Part shown: piece by piece, positions 22,094 to 30,994 of the stretch
How positions within the stretch are numbered: the first letter of the stretch is position 1
How the letters are laid out: every line of letters begins with the position of its first letter
Source of the DNA: Bordetella parapertussis
GTDB lineage: Bacteria; Pseudomonadota; Gammaproteobacteria; Burkholderiales; Burkholderiaceae_C
Length of the DNA: 41,992 nucleotides
Assembly (NCBI GenBank): GCA_945861305.1
Contig: CAMATW010000025.1
Location: forward strand, 1-41,992
Direction: 5' to 3'
Program-made: the position numbers and the translations under genes
The notes under the pieces: generated by a model
Seen by the model: the letters and a program-made list of their open reading frames with translations, nothing else
Told to the model about the DNA's origin: nothing
The model's database searches: none

Positions 22094-23098
22094 ATGACCA
22101 CTTCCGACAACGGCGTCCTGCCCCCCAGCCAAGCCAGCAGCCAGCACAACCCACTGGCCAAGCAAAAGTCTTTGTCCAAAGTCTCACGCATACCCGTCAA
22201 GGTTGAACACACCGGCGAGGTCTTGAAAAAGCCCGACTGGATCCGCGTCAAAGCGGCCTCACCCAACTCGCGCTTTCACGAGATCAAAGACATCTTGCGC
22301 AAAAACAATTTGGTCACCGTCTGCGAAGAAGCCTCTTGCCCCAATATTGGCGAATGCTTTGGCAAAGGCACAGCCACCTTCATGGTCATGGGTGACAAAT
22401 GCACCCGTCGCTGCCCGTTTTGCGATGTGGGCCACGGACGCCCCGACCCTTTGGATGCAAATGAGCCCGCTAATTTAGCGCAAACCATCGCTGCTTTGAA
22501 GCTGCGTTACGTGGTCATCACCAGCGTTGACCGCGACGATTTACGCGATGGCGGTGCCGCGCATTTTGTTGAATGCATTCAACAAACCCGCGCCTTGTCG
22601 CCGCACACCCAAATCGAGGTTTTGGTGCCCGACTTTCGCGGTCGGGACGACCGTGCTTTGGACATTTTGAAAGCTGCGCCGCCCGATGTGATGAACCACA
22701 ACTTAGAGACCGTACAGCGCTTGTACAAACAAGCTCGCCCTGGCAGCGACTACGCTTTCAGCCTGAACCTGCTTAAAAAATTCAAAGCACTTTTTCCTGA
22801 TGTGCCGACCAAAAGCGGTTTGATGGTGGGCCTGGGCGAAACCGACGAAGAAATACTGGCGGTGATGCAGGACATGCGCGCACACCACATCGACCGACTG
22901 ACGCTGGGCCAATACCTTGCCCCTAGTTCGCATCATCTGCCGGTGCGCCGCTATGTACATCCTGATACTTTCAAGATGTTCGAGGCCAAGGCTTATGAAA
23001 TGGGCTTTCAACACGCCGCAGTAGGTGCCATGGTGCGCTCTAGCTACCACGCCGACCAGCAAGCGGCGGCGGCCACAGCCCTCATACCTAAAGGATGA
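22094..23098 (+). CDS. lipA: Lipoyl synthase (radical SAM)
   Basis: LipA inserts two sulfur atoms into protein-bound octanoyl groups. The 334-residue protein has both iron-sulfur motifs: CX4CX5C for the auxiliary cluster (Cys 77, 82, 88 in [12 protein letters not shown]) and the radical-SAM CX3CX2C (Cys 103, 107, 110 in CTRRCPFC). It also has the C-terminal RSSYHAD segment whose serine binds the auxiliary cluster. A polar N-terminal extension of about 45 residues precedes the fold, common in this order. It ends just before the transporter gene at 23100 (1-base gap). Confidence 0.97.
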   Translation: MTTSDNGVLPPSQASSQHNPLAKQKSLSKVSRIPVKVEHTGEVLKKPDWIRVKAASPNSRFHEIKDILRKNNLVTVCEEASCPNIGECFGKGTATFMVMGDKCTRRCPFCDVGHGRPDPLDANEPANLAQTIAALKLRYVVITSVDRDDLRDGGAAHFVECIQQTRALSPHTQIEVLVPDFRGRDDRALDILKAAPPDVMNHNLETVQRLYKQARPGSDYAFSLNLLKKFKALFPDVPTKSGLMVGLGETDEEILAVMQDMRAHHIDRLTLGQYLAPSSHHLPVRRYVHPDTFKMFEAKAYEMGFQHAAVGAMVRSSYHADQQAAAATALIPKG

Positions 23099-23099
23099 C

Positions 23100-24038
23100 A
23101 TGAACTCCGACGACCTGAGCGACTGGACCCACGACCACGCGTTTGACAGCAACTCCGAAGTCGCTGAGCGCAGCACCCGCTTGGTGATGTGGATTACTGT
23201 CGTGACGATGTTTGTGGAGATTTTGGCGGGCTGGGCGTTCAACTCCATGTCCCTCTTGGCCGATGGTTGGCACATGAGTTCTCACGCCTTGGCGATTGGC
23301 CTGTCAGCCATGGCCTATGCCACTGCTCGCACCTACGCCAATGACCCGCGCTTTGCTTTTGGTACATGGAAAATTGAAATCTTGGCAGGCTTTTCAAGCG
23401 CCTTGTTTTTGCTGGGCGTGGCTGTGACCATGGTGATTGGCTCGCTTGAACGGCTGATCTCGCCGCAAGCCATTCAATATGAAGAGGCCATCATCGTCGG
23501 GGTGCTGGGCTTGGCGGTGAACTTGGTATGTGCCTACATCTTGGGCCAAGCGCATCACCAGCATGACCACGCAAACGACCATTCACAGCACGCACACGAT
23601 CACCACCCACACCACCATGACTTGAATTTGAAGTCAGCTTATTTCCATGTGGTGGCGGACGCTTTCACCTCGGTTTTGGCCATCGTCGCCTTGGTCGGCG
23701 GCTGGCTCTACAGCTGGGCGTGGCTGGACCCGGTCATGGGCATCGTGGGCGCTGTCTTGGTAGCCTTGTGGGCCAAAAGCTTGATTTTGGAAACCGCCAA
23801 GGTCCTGCTAGACCGCGAGATGGACCACCCGGTGGTGCAAGAAATCAAAGACGCAGTGCAAGCCGACGGACAGACCCGTGTCACCGATTTGCATGTCTGG
23901 CGGGTGGGCAAAAAAGTCTATAGCTGCGCGCTGACCGCCGTTACCCAAGACGCCCAACTCACGCCCAACACGCTGCGCGAGCGTTTAGCCGTTCACGAAG
24001 AAATCATCCATTCGACGATTGAGCTTCACCAGCGCTAG
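23100..24038 (+). CDS. dmeF: Cation diffusion facilitator, DmeF-like (Co2+/Ni2+ efflux)
   Basis: This is an inner-membrane metal/proton antiporter of the CDF family, 312 residues. The transport-site motifs are LADGWHMSSHA in the second membrane helix and HVVADAFTSV in the fifth. FAFGTWKIEILAG is typical of the DmeF branch. A loop at about 150-180 is very rich in His and Asp, a likely metal-collecting site, and a short cytoplasmic C-terminal domain follows. The start is the ATG at 23100, with AAGGA four bases upstream and one base after the lipA stop. The frame is open further upstream only as a shadow of lipA. The metal is inferred from the branch. Its 3' end overlaps the convergent oxidoreductase gene by 35 bases. 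Confidence 0.88.
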   Translation: MNSDDLSDWTHDHAFDSNSEVAERSTRLVMWITVVTMFVEILAGWAFNSMSLLADGWHMSSHALAIGLSAMAYATARTYANDPRFAFGTWKIEILAGFSSALFLLGVAVTMVIGSLERLISPQAIQYEEAIIVGVLGLAVNLVCAYILGQAHHQHDHANDHSQHAHDHHPHHHDLNLKSAYFHVVADAFTSVLAIVALVGGWLYSWAWLDPVMGIVGAVLVALWAKSLILETAKVLLDREMDHPVVQEIKDAVQADGQTRVTDLHVWRVGKKVYSCALTAVTQDAQLTPNTLRERLAVHEEIIHSTIELHQR

Positions 24039-27000
24039 CTGGCGAGCGCCAAGCCAGCATCAAGCCATCCCATTGCAAGCGCGCCACTTTGAGGTGACGC
24101 TCTTTGACATGGCCATAGCCTTTGATCTTGTCGGGGATGCGGGCGATCTCCAAGGCCAAGGCTTGTCGCTCGGGGCTAAAGCCAAACAAGACCTCTTCTA
24201 TTGCGACAAGGTACTCCCCCACCAAAGCGCGCTCAGTGCGCCGCTCTTCGGTGTACCCAAAGACATCCAAGAAAGTACCGCGTAAAAAACGCAGCTTGGC
24301 CAAGACCTTGAAGCCACGCAGCATAGAGGGGCCAAATTTTTGTTTGACCAACTCCCCCTTGGCGTTTTTGCGGGCCAGCAAAGGCGGCGCCAAGTGGTAG
24401 TTCAAGGTGAAATCGCCTTCAAATTGATCGGCAATGCGCTTTAAAAAGCGCTCATCTGTATGCAAGCGGGCCACTTCGTACTCGTCTTTGTAAGCCATAA
24501 GCTTAAAGAGGTTGCGCGCTACCGCGTCGGCAAACGCAGGCGAGGTTTGCTGCAACACTTTGTCGATGAAGGCGGTGTACTTGTCAGCATAAGCCGCGTT
24601 TTGGTACTGCGTCAAAAATGCTGCGCGCTTTTCAACCAAACCGTCCAATGATTCGCGAGACTTGAAGTGCAACACTTGCACGGGCGCCAACAAGGCTTGC
24701 ACCTTGGTGATGTCATACGCACACCAACGCCCCCAAGCGAAGGCTTTTTTGTTGGCCTCGACTTGCACGCCGTTGAGTTCGATGGCGCGCATCAGGGCTT
24801 GCAGCCCCAAAGGAATCCAGCCCTTTTGCCATGCATAGCCCAACACCATGGGGTTGATGTAGATGCTGTCGCCCAGCAACTGGGTGGCAAACTGGTTGGC
24901 GTCAAAAGCACCCAAATTGCGGTTTTCACCATCGAGCGCTTGCAAGATATTGGACACACAGCCCTCGCTGGGGTTGGCCCAAGCGCCATTTTTCACAAAC
25001 GCGGCTGTGGGTGTGCCATGGTCGTTGATGGCCACGCGGGTGCGCCCTGGTCGCAAACGCAGCATGGTTTCTTTGCCAGCGGTGACGATAGGGTCACAAC
25101 CCAAAATCAAGTCGGCCGCCGCAGTGGACACGCGGGTGGTGCGAATTTGGGATTGCTGCTCGGCAATCAACACATGGCTCCATGTGGCGCCACCTTTTTG
25201 CGCCAAGCCTGCCGAGTCTTGGGTGACGATGCCGCGGCCCTCTAAATGGCCAGCCATGCCAAGTAACTGACCGATGGTGATGACACCCGTGCCACCCACG
25301 CCTGCCACCACAATGCCATAGCCGCCGGGGTAGACGCCGCGCGAAAGTGAAGGCACTTCGGGCAAAGGCAGCTCGCCCAAAGCCAAGGGGTCTGGCGTGG
25401 GTTTGTCTTTGCTCTTTTTGCGCAGTTGACCACCCTCGACCGTGACAAAGCTGGGGCAAAAACCTTTGACACAGCTTTGGTCTTTGTTGCAGGTGCTTTG
25501 GTTGATGGTGCGCTTGCGGCCAAAGTCGGTTTCGAGCGGTTCAACACTCAAGCAGTTGCTTTGGGTGCTGCAGTCGCCGCAGCCTTCGCACACCGCTTCA
25601 TTGATGACGACGCGCACAGCAGGGTCCACCATGGTGCCGCGCTTGCGGCGACGGCGTTTTTCTGTGGCGCAGGTTTGGTCATAAATGATGACCGAGCAGC
25701 CTTTGATCTCGCGCATCATGCGCTGAACCGCATCCAGCTCATCGCGGTGTTCAATGGCGACGCCTTCGGGCAAGCCCAACACACCACCGGCTGCGCCGTT
25801 TTGGCCGACTGACTCGTATTTTTCTGGCTCATCGGTCACGATGACGATGCGCTTGGCACCTTCGGCTCGCATGCTTTGTGCGATTTGAATGACGCTGTGC
25901 CCTTCAGAGCGCTCGCCAATCGGCTGGCCACCGGTCATGGCGACCGCGTCGTTGTACAAAATTTTGTAAGTGATGTTCACACCTGCGGCCACGCTTTGGC
26001 GAATCGCCAAAATGCCGCTGTGGAAATAGGTGCCGTCGCCGATATTGGCAAAGATGTGGGTGTCGTGGGTGAAAGGTTGCTGACCCACCCACGGCACACC
26101 CTCGCCACCCATTTGGGTAAAGCCGACCGTGCTGCGGTCCATCCACAACGACATGAAATGGCAACCAATGCCGGCCATGGCGCGCGAACCTTCAGGCACT
26201 TTGGTGCTGGTGTTGTGTGGGCAGCCGGAGCAAAACCAAGGTTGGCGATCGGCATTGACCTCCAACACCTGCATGGCTTTTTGCTTGGCATCTAAAACCG
26301 CCAGCTGCGCGTCCATGCGCGAGCGAGTGTCGGCATCGACACCCAGCTTTTTCAAGCGCGTGGCAATGGCTTGGGCAATCAAGGCAGGCGACAAATCGGC
26401 GTTGGCGCGCAACAAAATATTGCCGCTGGGGTTGGGCTGCGACCACTCACCACCTGCATCGCCCTCGCCTTCATTGAACTTGCCCAACACCCGAGGGCGC
26501 TGTGCGTCTGGCCAGTTGTAGAGCTCTTCTTTCAACTGGTATTCAATGAGTTGGCGCTTTTCTTCCACCACCAAAATTTCTTGCAAGCCACGCGCAAACT
26601 CTCGCGTGGTTTCGGACTCCAATGGCCACACCACGCCCACTTTGTGCACCCGAATGCCGATGCGCTGGCAAGTGGTGTCGTCCAGCCCCAAGTCGAGCAA
26701 GGCTTGGCGGGTGTCGTTGTAGGCCTTGCCGCTGGCAATCAAACCAAAACGGTCATTCGCACCTTTGATGACGGTGTGGTTGATTTTGTTGGCGCGGATG
26801 TAAGCCAGTGCGGCATACCATTTGTAATTGAACAAACGCGCTTCTTGGCTGAGCGCGTCGTCTGGCCAACGAATATGCAAGCCACCTTCGGGCATAACAA
26901 ACTCAGGCAGCACAATTTTCACACCCTCGGGGTCGATCATCACCGAGGCGCTGGACTCCACCACCTCTTGAATGGTTTTCATGCCCGCCCAAACGCCTGC

Positions 27001-27612
27001 AAATCGGCTCATGGCAATGCCATGGATGCCGTAATCCAGCACGTCTTGGACCGACGCAGGAAAAAACACCGGCAGGCCACAGGCTTTGAAAATATGGTCG
27101 CTTTGGTGCGCAGCCGTGCTGCTTTTGGCGACGTGGTCGTCACCGGCTAAAGCCAACACGCCGCCCCAAGGCGTGGTGCCCGCCATATTGGCGTGCTTGA
27201 AAACATCAGAGGTACGGTCAACGCCTGGGCCTTTGCCATACCAAATACCAAAAACGCCATCGAATTTGTTGCTGCCAGGGGGCGCAAAGCCCAGTTGCTG
27301 CGTCCCCCACAAAGCGGTGGCGGCAAGCTCTTCATTCACACCGGGCTGGAAAACGATGTGCTGTGACTCGAGAAAAGACTTGGCGCTCCAAAGGGCTTGG
27401 TCGTAGGTGCCCAAGGGCGAGCCACGGTAGCCGCTGATAAAGCCTGCTGTGTTCTTGCCCTGCAAGGCATCGCGCTGACGCTGCAACATGGGCAGCTTGA
27501 CCAAGGCTTGCACGCCACTCATGAAGGCGCGGCCATGGTCGAGGCGGTATTTGTCGTCGAGCTGAACCGTCTCTAGGGCTATGCGAATGTGTTCGGGCAG
27601 GGGCGCGTTCAT
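24004..27612 (-). CDS. Fused indolepyruvate ferredoxin oxidoreductase family protein
   Basis: This 1202-residue protein fuses the alpha and beta parts of indolepyruvate:ferredoxin oxidoreductase, which oxidatively decarboxylates aryl or branched 2-oxo acids to acyl-CoA with thiamine diphosphate. Order of domains: pyrimidine-binding domain to about residue 430 (starting near GKNTAGFISGYRGSPLGTYD); TPP-binding domain around 470-660 with GDGTYFHSG and the NDAVAMTGGQP segment; a cysteine-rich region around 690-750 (CEGCGDCSTQSNC, then CNKDQSCVKGFC) for iron-sulfur clusters; a gamma domain starting near VAGVGGTGVITIG; and a C-terminal domain typical of the fused aerobic form. It lies downstream of pyrE, with a 50-base gap, and overlaps dmeF at its end. 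The electron acceptor is not evident. The substrate could be indolepyruvate, phenylpyruvate or another amino-acid-derived oxo acid. Confidence 0.93.
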   Translation of the reverse strand: MNAPLPEHIRIALETVQLDDKYRLDHGRAFMSGVQALVKLPMLQRQRDALQGKNTAGFISGYRGSPLGTYDQALWSAKSFLESQHIVFQPGVNEELAATALWGTQQLGFAPPGSNKFDGVFGIWYGKGPGVDRTSDVFKHANMAGTTPWGGVLALAGDDHVAKSSTAAHQSDHIFKACGLPVFFPASVQDVLDYGIHGIAMSRFAGVWAGMKTIQEVVESSASVMIDPEGVKIVLPEFVMPEGGLHIRWPDDALSQEARLFNYKWYAALAYIRANKINHTVIKGANDRFGLIASGKAYNDTRQALLDLGLDDTTCQRIGIRVHKVGVVWPLESETTREFARGLQEILVVEEKRQLIEYQLKEELYNWPDAQRPRVLGKFNEGEGDAGGEWSQPNPSGNILLRANADLSPALIAQAIATRLKKLGVDADTRSRMDAQLAVLDAKQKAMQVLEVNADRQPWFCSGCPHNTSTKVPEGSRAMAGIGCHFMSLWMDRSTVGFTQMGGEGVPWVGQQPFTHDTHIFANIGDGTYFHSGILAIRQSVAAGVNITYKILYNDAVAMTGGQPIGERSEGHSVIQIAQSMRAEGAKRIVIVTDEPEKYESVGQNGAAGGVLGLPEGVAIEHRDELDAVQRMMREIKGCSVIIYDQTCATEKRRRRKRGTMVDPAVRVVINEAVCEGCGDCSTQSNCLSVEPLETDFGRKRTINQSTCNKDQSCVKGFCPSFVTVEGGQLRKKSKDKPTPDPLALGELPLPEVPSLSRGVYPGGYGIVVAGVGGTGVITIGQLLGMAGHLEGRGIVTQDSAGLAQKGGATWSHVLIAEQQSQIRTTRVSTAAADLILGCDPIVTAGKETMLRLRPGRTRVAINDHGTPTAAFVKNGAWANPSEGCVSNILQALDGENRNLGAFDANQFATQLLGDSIYINPMVLGYAWQKGWIPLGLQALMRAIELNGVQVEANKKAFAWGRWCAYDITKVQALLAPVQVLHFKSRESLDGLVEKRAAFLTQYQNAAYADKYTAFIDKVLQQTSPAFADAVARNLFKLMAYKDEYEVARLHTDERFLKRIADQFEGDFTLNYHLAPPLLARKNAKGELVKQKFGPSMLRGFKVLAKLRFLRGTFLDVFGYTEERRTERALVGEYLVAIEEVLFGFSPERQALALEIARIPDKIKGYGHVKERHLKVARLQWDGLMLAWRSPASAGEAQSSNG

Positions 27613-27662
27613 TACGGGTTCTCCGATTACAGCTGGTGCTAGCCCGTCAGTTTAGGGGCAAA

Positions 27663-28388
27663 TCACCTGTTCTGCTGCGGGGAAGTCCCTCGGATTACCC
27701 CATAGCGCTGGCGGTAGGCTTGAACAGCCTGCAGGTGCTCAGCCAAGGCTGGGTCGGCACTGCCTTGCAAAAAAGCCAACAAATCGTCCAATTGCGCCAC
27801 CGCGCACACCTGCAAACCCAGTGTTTTTCGGACATATTGAACTGCGCTGTGCGGCACATCATGCGTGGTGCCTTGGACATCGACTTCGGTGGCCATTTCT
27901 TGACGGTCCAAGGCAATTGCCACCGCATGGGCTTGTGCGCCAGCCGATTCAATCAAACGAATCGACTCGCGCACCGCGGTGCCTGCGCTCATCACGTCAT
28001 CCACAATCAGCACACGCCCTTTCAGGGGTGCGCCCACCAAGGTACCGCCCTCGCCATGGTCTTTGGCTTCCTTGCGGTTGTAAGCAAACGGCACATTGCG
28101 CCCCAGCCTTGCCAACTCTGCCGCCACCACCGCGCCCAAGGGAATACCTTTGTAGGCGGGGCCAAACAGCATGTCGAATTCCATATTGCTGTTGATCAAC
28201 AGTTGGGCGTAAAAATGCGCCAAGCGCGCCAGCTTGGCACCGTCGTCAAACAAGCCAGCATTGAAAAAATAGGGCGAAAGCCGCCCCGCTTTGGTTTTGA
28301 ATTCCCCAAAACGCAAGACCCCGCTTTCCAGCGAGAATCGAATGAATGCTTGCGCCAAATCGGTTGGCGCTGCGCCTTGCTCAGCCAT
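27663..28388 (-). CDS. pyrE: Orotate phosphoribosyltransferase
   Basis: PyrE joins orotate to phosphoribosyl pyrophosphate to give orotidine 5'-phosphate in pyrimidine synthesis. The 241-residue protein has the orotate-binding [18 protein letters not shown] opening, [11 protein letters not shown], the [14 protein letters not shown] flexible loop and the PRPP loop [13 protein letters not shown] at 126-138. The ATG at 28388 is preceded by AAGGA at a 7-base distance. The frame is open 41 codons further but only across the divergent xth gene. The start codons of pyrE and xth are ten bases apart. Confidence 0.96.
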   Translation of the reverse strand: MAEQGAAPTDLAQAFIRFSLESGVLRFGEFKTKAGRLSPYFFNAGLFDDGAKLARLAHFYAQLLINSNMEFDMLFGPAYKGIPLGAVVAAELARLGRNVPFAYNRKEAKDHGEGGTLVGAPLKGRVLIVDDVMSAGTAVRESIRLIESAGAQAHAVAIALDRQEMATEVDVQGTTHDVPHSAVQYVRKTLGLQVCAVAQLDDLLAFLQGSADPALAEHLQAVQAYRQRYGVIRGTSPQQNR

Positions 28389-28401
28389 AGGGGATTCCTT
28401 G
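28386..28401. promoter_or_regulatory. Interlocked divergent translation-initiation sites of pyrE and xth
   Basis: The pyrE ATG (28388-28386, minus) and the probable xth TTG (28399-28401, plus) flank ten bases. The pyrE Shine-Dalgarno sequence (AAGGA, minus 28400-28396) overlaps the xth start codon. The xth Shine-Dalgarno sequence (AGGGG, plus 28389-28393) abuts the pyrE start codon. Promoters for each gene must therefore lie inside the other gene. Confidence 0.55.
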
Positions 28402-29190
28402 TTCACACTCACCAGCCTTAACCTCAACGGCATCCGCTCGGCCAGCAGCAAAGGGCTGCAAAGCTGGCTTGAAAAAGCCAAGCCAGATTGTATGTGTGTG
28501 CAAGAGATCAAGGCCCAAGAGAGCGATCTTGTAGGCAGCTTCGAGCAACTGGCCGGTTTGAACGGTTACTTCCAATGCGCTGAGAAAAAGGGCTATTCGG
28601 GCGTGGGGGTTTACACCCGGCATGAACCCAGCCATGTCATCCAAGGCTTTGACGGTGGCGAGTTCGACGCCGAGGGCCGCTATTTGGAGTTGCGCTTTGA
28701 CACCCCTAAACGCAAGCTGTCTTTGTTGAGCGTGTATTTCCCCAGTGGTTCCTCGGGTCCCGAGCGGCAGGAGGCCAAGTACCGGTTTTTGGATGTGATT
28801 TATCCGCACCTATTGGCTTTGCAACAAGGCCGCGAATTTATTTTGTGCGGCGACGTCAACATCGCCCACAAGGAAGCCGACTTGAAAAACTGGCGTGGCA
28901 ACAAAAAGAACAGCGGCTTTCTTCCCGAAGAGCGCGAATGGATGACCAAGCTCACCACCGAGGGTGGCTTGGTAGACGTCTACCGCCATCTGCACCCCAA
29001 CACCACCGACGCTTGCTACACCTGGTGGAGCAACCGAGGCCAGGCCTACGCCAACAATGTGGGCTGGCGGCTGGACTACCACTTGGCGACACCCGCTTTG
29101 GCTGCCAAAGCCTTGTCAGCGGCCATTTACAAAGAGGAAAAATTTTCCGATCACGCGCCCATCACTTTGCAATACGACATGGTGGTGTGA
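28399..29190 (+). CDS. xth: Exodeoxyribonuclease III / AP endonuclease
   Basis: This enzyme cuts DNA at abasic sites and degrades 3' ends during base-excision repair. From a TTG start it has 263 residues and opens [14 protein letters not shown], the conserved first strand with Asn 10. The metal-binding Glu 36 is in [21 protein letters not shown] and the C-terminal SDHAPI (catalytic Asp-His) complete the fold. The TTG at 28399 has AGGGG five bases upstream. Upstream in-frame ATGs exist but lie in sequence antisense to pyrE and would add unconserved residues. It overlaps arfB by one base (TGATG). Confidence 0.93.
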   Translation: MFTLTSLNLNGIRSASSKGLQSWLEKAKPDCMCVQEIKAQESDLVGSFEQLAGLNGYFQCAEKKGYSGVGVYTRHEPSHVIQGFDGGEFDAEGRYLELRFDTPKRKLSLLSVYFPSGSSGPERQEAKYRFLDVIYPHLLALQQGREFILCGDVNIAHKEADLKNWRGNKKNSGFLPEEREWMTKLTTEGGLVDVYRHLHPNTTDACYTWWSNRGQAYANNVGWRLDYHLATPALAAKALSAAIYKEEKFSDHAPITLQYDMVV

Positions 29191-29588
29191 TGCCCATCGA
29201 GATACCTGAGTCAGAGATGGAGTTCACCGCCATCCGCGCACAAGGCGCAGGTGGACAAAACGTGAACAAGGTCTCGAGTGCGGTGCATTTGCGTTTTGAT
29301 ATTCGTGCCTCTTCATTGCCAGATGCGGTGAAAGACAAATTGCTGGCAACGTCTGATCAGCGCATCACCTTGGACGGCGTGATCGTCATCAAGGCGCAAA
29401 CCACGCGCAGCCAAGACAAGAACCGTGCAGAGGCCATCGCACGTTTACACGAGATGGTGGCATTGGCCGCCAAACCCATCAAACCGCGCCGCGCCACCAA
29501 GCCCACGTTTTCTTCTCGGCAAAAGCGGGTTGACAGCAAGGTGTTGCGTGGCCAAACCAAAGCGACGCGCGGCAAAGTCGCCTTGTAA
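29190..29588 (+). CDS. arfB: Alternative ribosome-rescue factor ArfB (YaeJ-type peptidyl-tRNA hydrolase)
   Basis: ArfB releases peptides from ribosomes stalled on mRNAs without a stop codon. The 132-residue protein has the release-factor GGQ loop at 21-23 in RAQGAGGQNVNKVSSAV and a basic C-terminal tail (from about residue 95, rich in Lys and Arg) that would enter the empty mRNA channel. There is no codon-recognition domain, which separates it from RF1 and RF2. The ATG overlaps the xth stop (TGATG), so the two genes are probably translationally coupled. Confidence 0.94.
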   Translation: MPIEIPESEMEFTAIRAQGAGGQNVNKVSSAVHLRFDIRASSLPDAVKDKLLATSDQRITLDGVIVIKAQTTRSQDKNRAEAIARLHEMVALAAKPIKPRRATKPTFSSRQKRVDSKVLRGQTKATRGKVAL

Positions 29589-29603
29589 GTTGCAAGGCGG
29601 GGC

Positions 29604-30839
29604 TTAAGGCGCCCGCTGCAAGCTCATCTCTAGCTCCAAGCTTTCTTGCTGGTAACTGCCTGCCATGACCATGCGGAACATGGCTTCGGTGCGTTCGACC
29701 ACGCCCGGCCAATCCAGCGTTTGCGCTGTCTGCAAGGCTTGCTTGGCCAAACGCGCTTGCAAATTGGGTGCCTCGACCACAGCGCACACAGCCTTAATAA
29801 ACTCATCGGGCGACTCGGTGTCCACGCACATGCCGTTTTCGCCATGGGTAATGCATTGACCAGCGGCTGCGTGTTTGAACGCCACCACCGCCAAACCGCT
29901 GGCCATGGCCTCGAGCGTCACATTGCCAAAGGTTTCTGTCAGGCTGGCAAATGCAAACACATCGCCACTGGCATAGTGGGCAGCCAAGTCTTTTCCGCTT
30001 TGGTAGCCAGCAAAAATGATATCGGGATGCTGTTGCTGCAAGCTCTCCCGCATGGGTCCATCACCCACCAAAACCATACGCAAACGGCTGTCTTGTTGCT
30101 TGGCTTTAAGGTAAGCCTGCACCACCAGTCCTAGGTTTTTTTCTGCCGCCAAGCGACCCACATAGAGTAATACTCTGTCTGAAGCACTGACGCCCCAAGC
30201 ATCGCGCAGGGATTGGCTTCGGTAGGACGGCGAAAACTGCGATGTGTCAACGCCACGCGGCACCACATGCACGCGCTCGAAGCCTTTGGCTTGGAGTTCT
30301 TGCTGCAGCATGGTGGTCGGCACCATGGTGATGTCTGCGCGGTTATGGAATTTTTTCAAGTACACACGAATGGCGCCACTTAGCCAACCTATGCCGTAAT
30401 GCTGGCTGTAGGCGTGAAAGTTGGTGCGGAAATCGGTGCTGACTGGCAACTTGAGTTTTCGCGCCACTTGCAACGCCGACCATCCCAGTGGCCCTTCGGT
30501 TGCTATGTGCACGATGTCGGGTCGTTGCTTGGCCCAGAGGCGGTGAAGTTCGCGCTTGGCGGGCAATCCCATGCGCAGCTCGCTGTAAAAGGGAATCGGC
30601 ACACCTTTGACCAATACCTCTTGAAAATGGGCTGTGTGTACTGCCGTGTGCTGCGCTTGCTGCTTGGGCCGAATCAACCACAGGTCGTGACCCCGTGCTT
30701 GCAGACCTTCAACAATTTTGCTTAGGGTGTGGGCCACCCCGTTGATATCTGGCGGATAGGTTTCTGTCACGACAGCAATTTTGAAACGCTGTTGCACAAC
30801 ACCTAGACGGCTCACTTGGATATGCGCATCTGTATTCAT
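29604..30839 (-). CDS. GT4-family glycosyltransferase, glycolipid-synthase-like (Agt/SqdX type)
   Basis: This is a retaining glycosyltransferase of the GT-B fold, 411 residues from the ATG at 30839. The opening FKIAVVTETYPPDINGVA, the acceptor-side TDFRTNFHAYSQHYGIG, VVPRGVDTSQFSP, LLYVGRLAAEKNL and the nucleotide-sugar EX7E motif in TETFGNVTLEA are intact. The STDFRTNFHAY region recalls transferases that glycosylate diacylglycerol (Agt, SqdX) rather than soluble acceptors; that is from memory. Upstream in-frame starts at 30914 and 30938 are possible. I disfavour them because they would cover the shared regulatory region and no Shine-Dalgarno sequence precedes them. The PlcP-like phosphoesterase at 35465 is a plausible partner that would supply diacylglycerol. 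Sugar and acceptor are unknown. Confidence 0.85.
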   Translation of the reverse strand: MNTDAHIQVSRLGVVQQRFKIAVVTETYPPDINGVAHTLSKIVEGLQARGHDLWLIRPKQQAQHTAVHTAHFQEVLVKGVPIPFYSELRMGLPAKRELHRLWAKQRPDIVHIATEGPLGWSALQVARKLKLPVSTDFRTNFHAYSQHYGIGWLSGAIRVYLKKFHNRADITMVPTTMLQQELQAKGFERVHVVPRGVDTSQFSPSYRSQSLRDAWGVSASDRVLLYVGRLAAEKNLGLVVQAYLKAKQQDSRLRMVLVGDGPMRESLQQQHPDIIFAGYQSGKDLAAHYASGDVFAFASLTETFGNVTLEAMASGLAVVAFKHAAAGQCITHGENGMCVDTESPDEFIKAVCAVVEAPNLQARLAKQALQTAQTLDWPGVVERTEAMFRMVMAGSYQQESLELEMSLQRAP

Positions 30840-30883
30840 GCCTGTAATGTGAACGGTGAATGCAACAGTTTGATGAAGATATT

Positions 30884-30901
30884 GTGTCAGTTCGATGACA
30901 C
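30884..30901 (-). promoter_or_regulatory. Pho-box-like site facing the glycosyltransferase gene
   Basis: Read on the minus strand the site is GTGTCATCGAACTGACAC. I count 14 of 18 matches to the PhoB box consensus CTGTCATAWAWCTGTCAY, with the 11-base spacing between half-sites kept. It is also a perfect 6-bp inverted repeat (GTGTCA/TGACAC). It ends 45 bases upstream of the glycosyltransferase ATG. No convincing -10 follows. PhoB binding is inferred. Confidence 0.4.
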
Positions 30902-30907
30902 GCACTT

Positions 30908-30925
30908 TTGTCATCAAAATTTCAT
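30908..30925 (+). promoter_or_regulatory. Pho-box-like site facing the Mpo1-like gene
   Basis: TTGTCATCAAAATTTCAT matches the PhoB box consensus at 14 of 18 positions by my count, including an intact first half TGTCAT and an A-rich spacer. It lies 69 bases before the ATG at 30995, six bases from the oppositely oriented site at 30884-30901. No convincing -10 is seen after it. Confidence 0.38.
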
Positions 30926-30994
30926 GCGCAAGCCTCACAGTCCGAGCGTGTCTTCAACCCAAGGTGCATGTCACCATCTTCACCAGGAGTCTTT

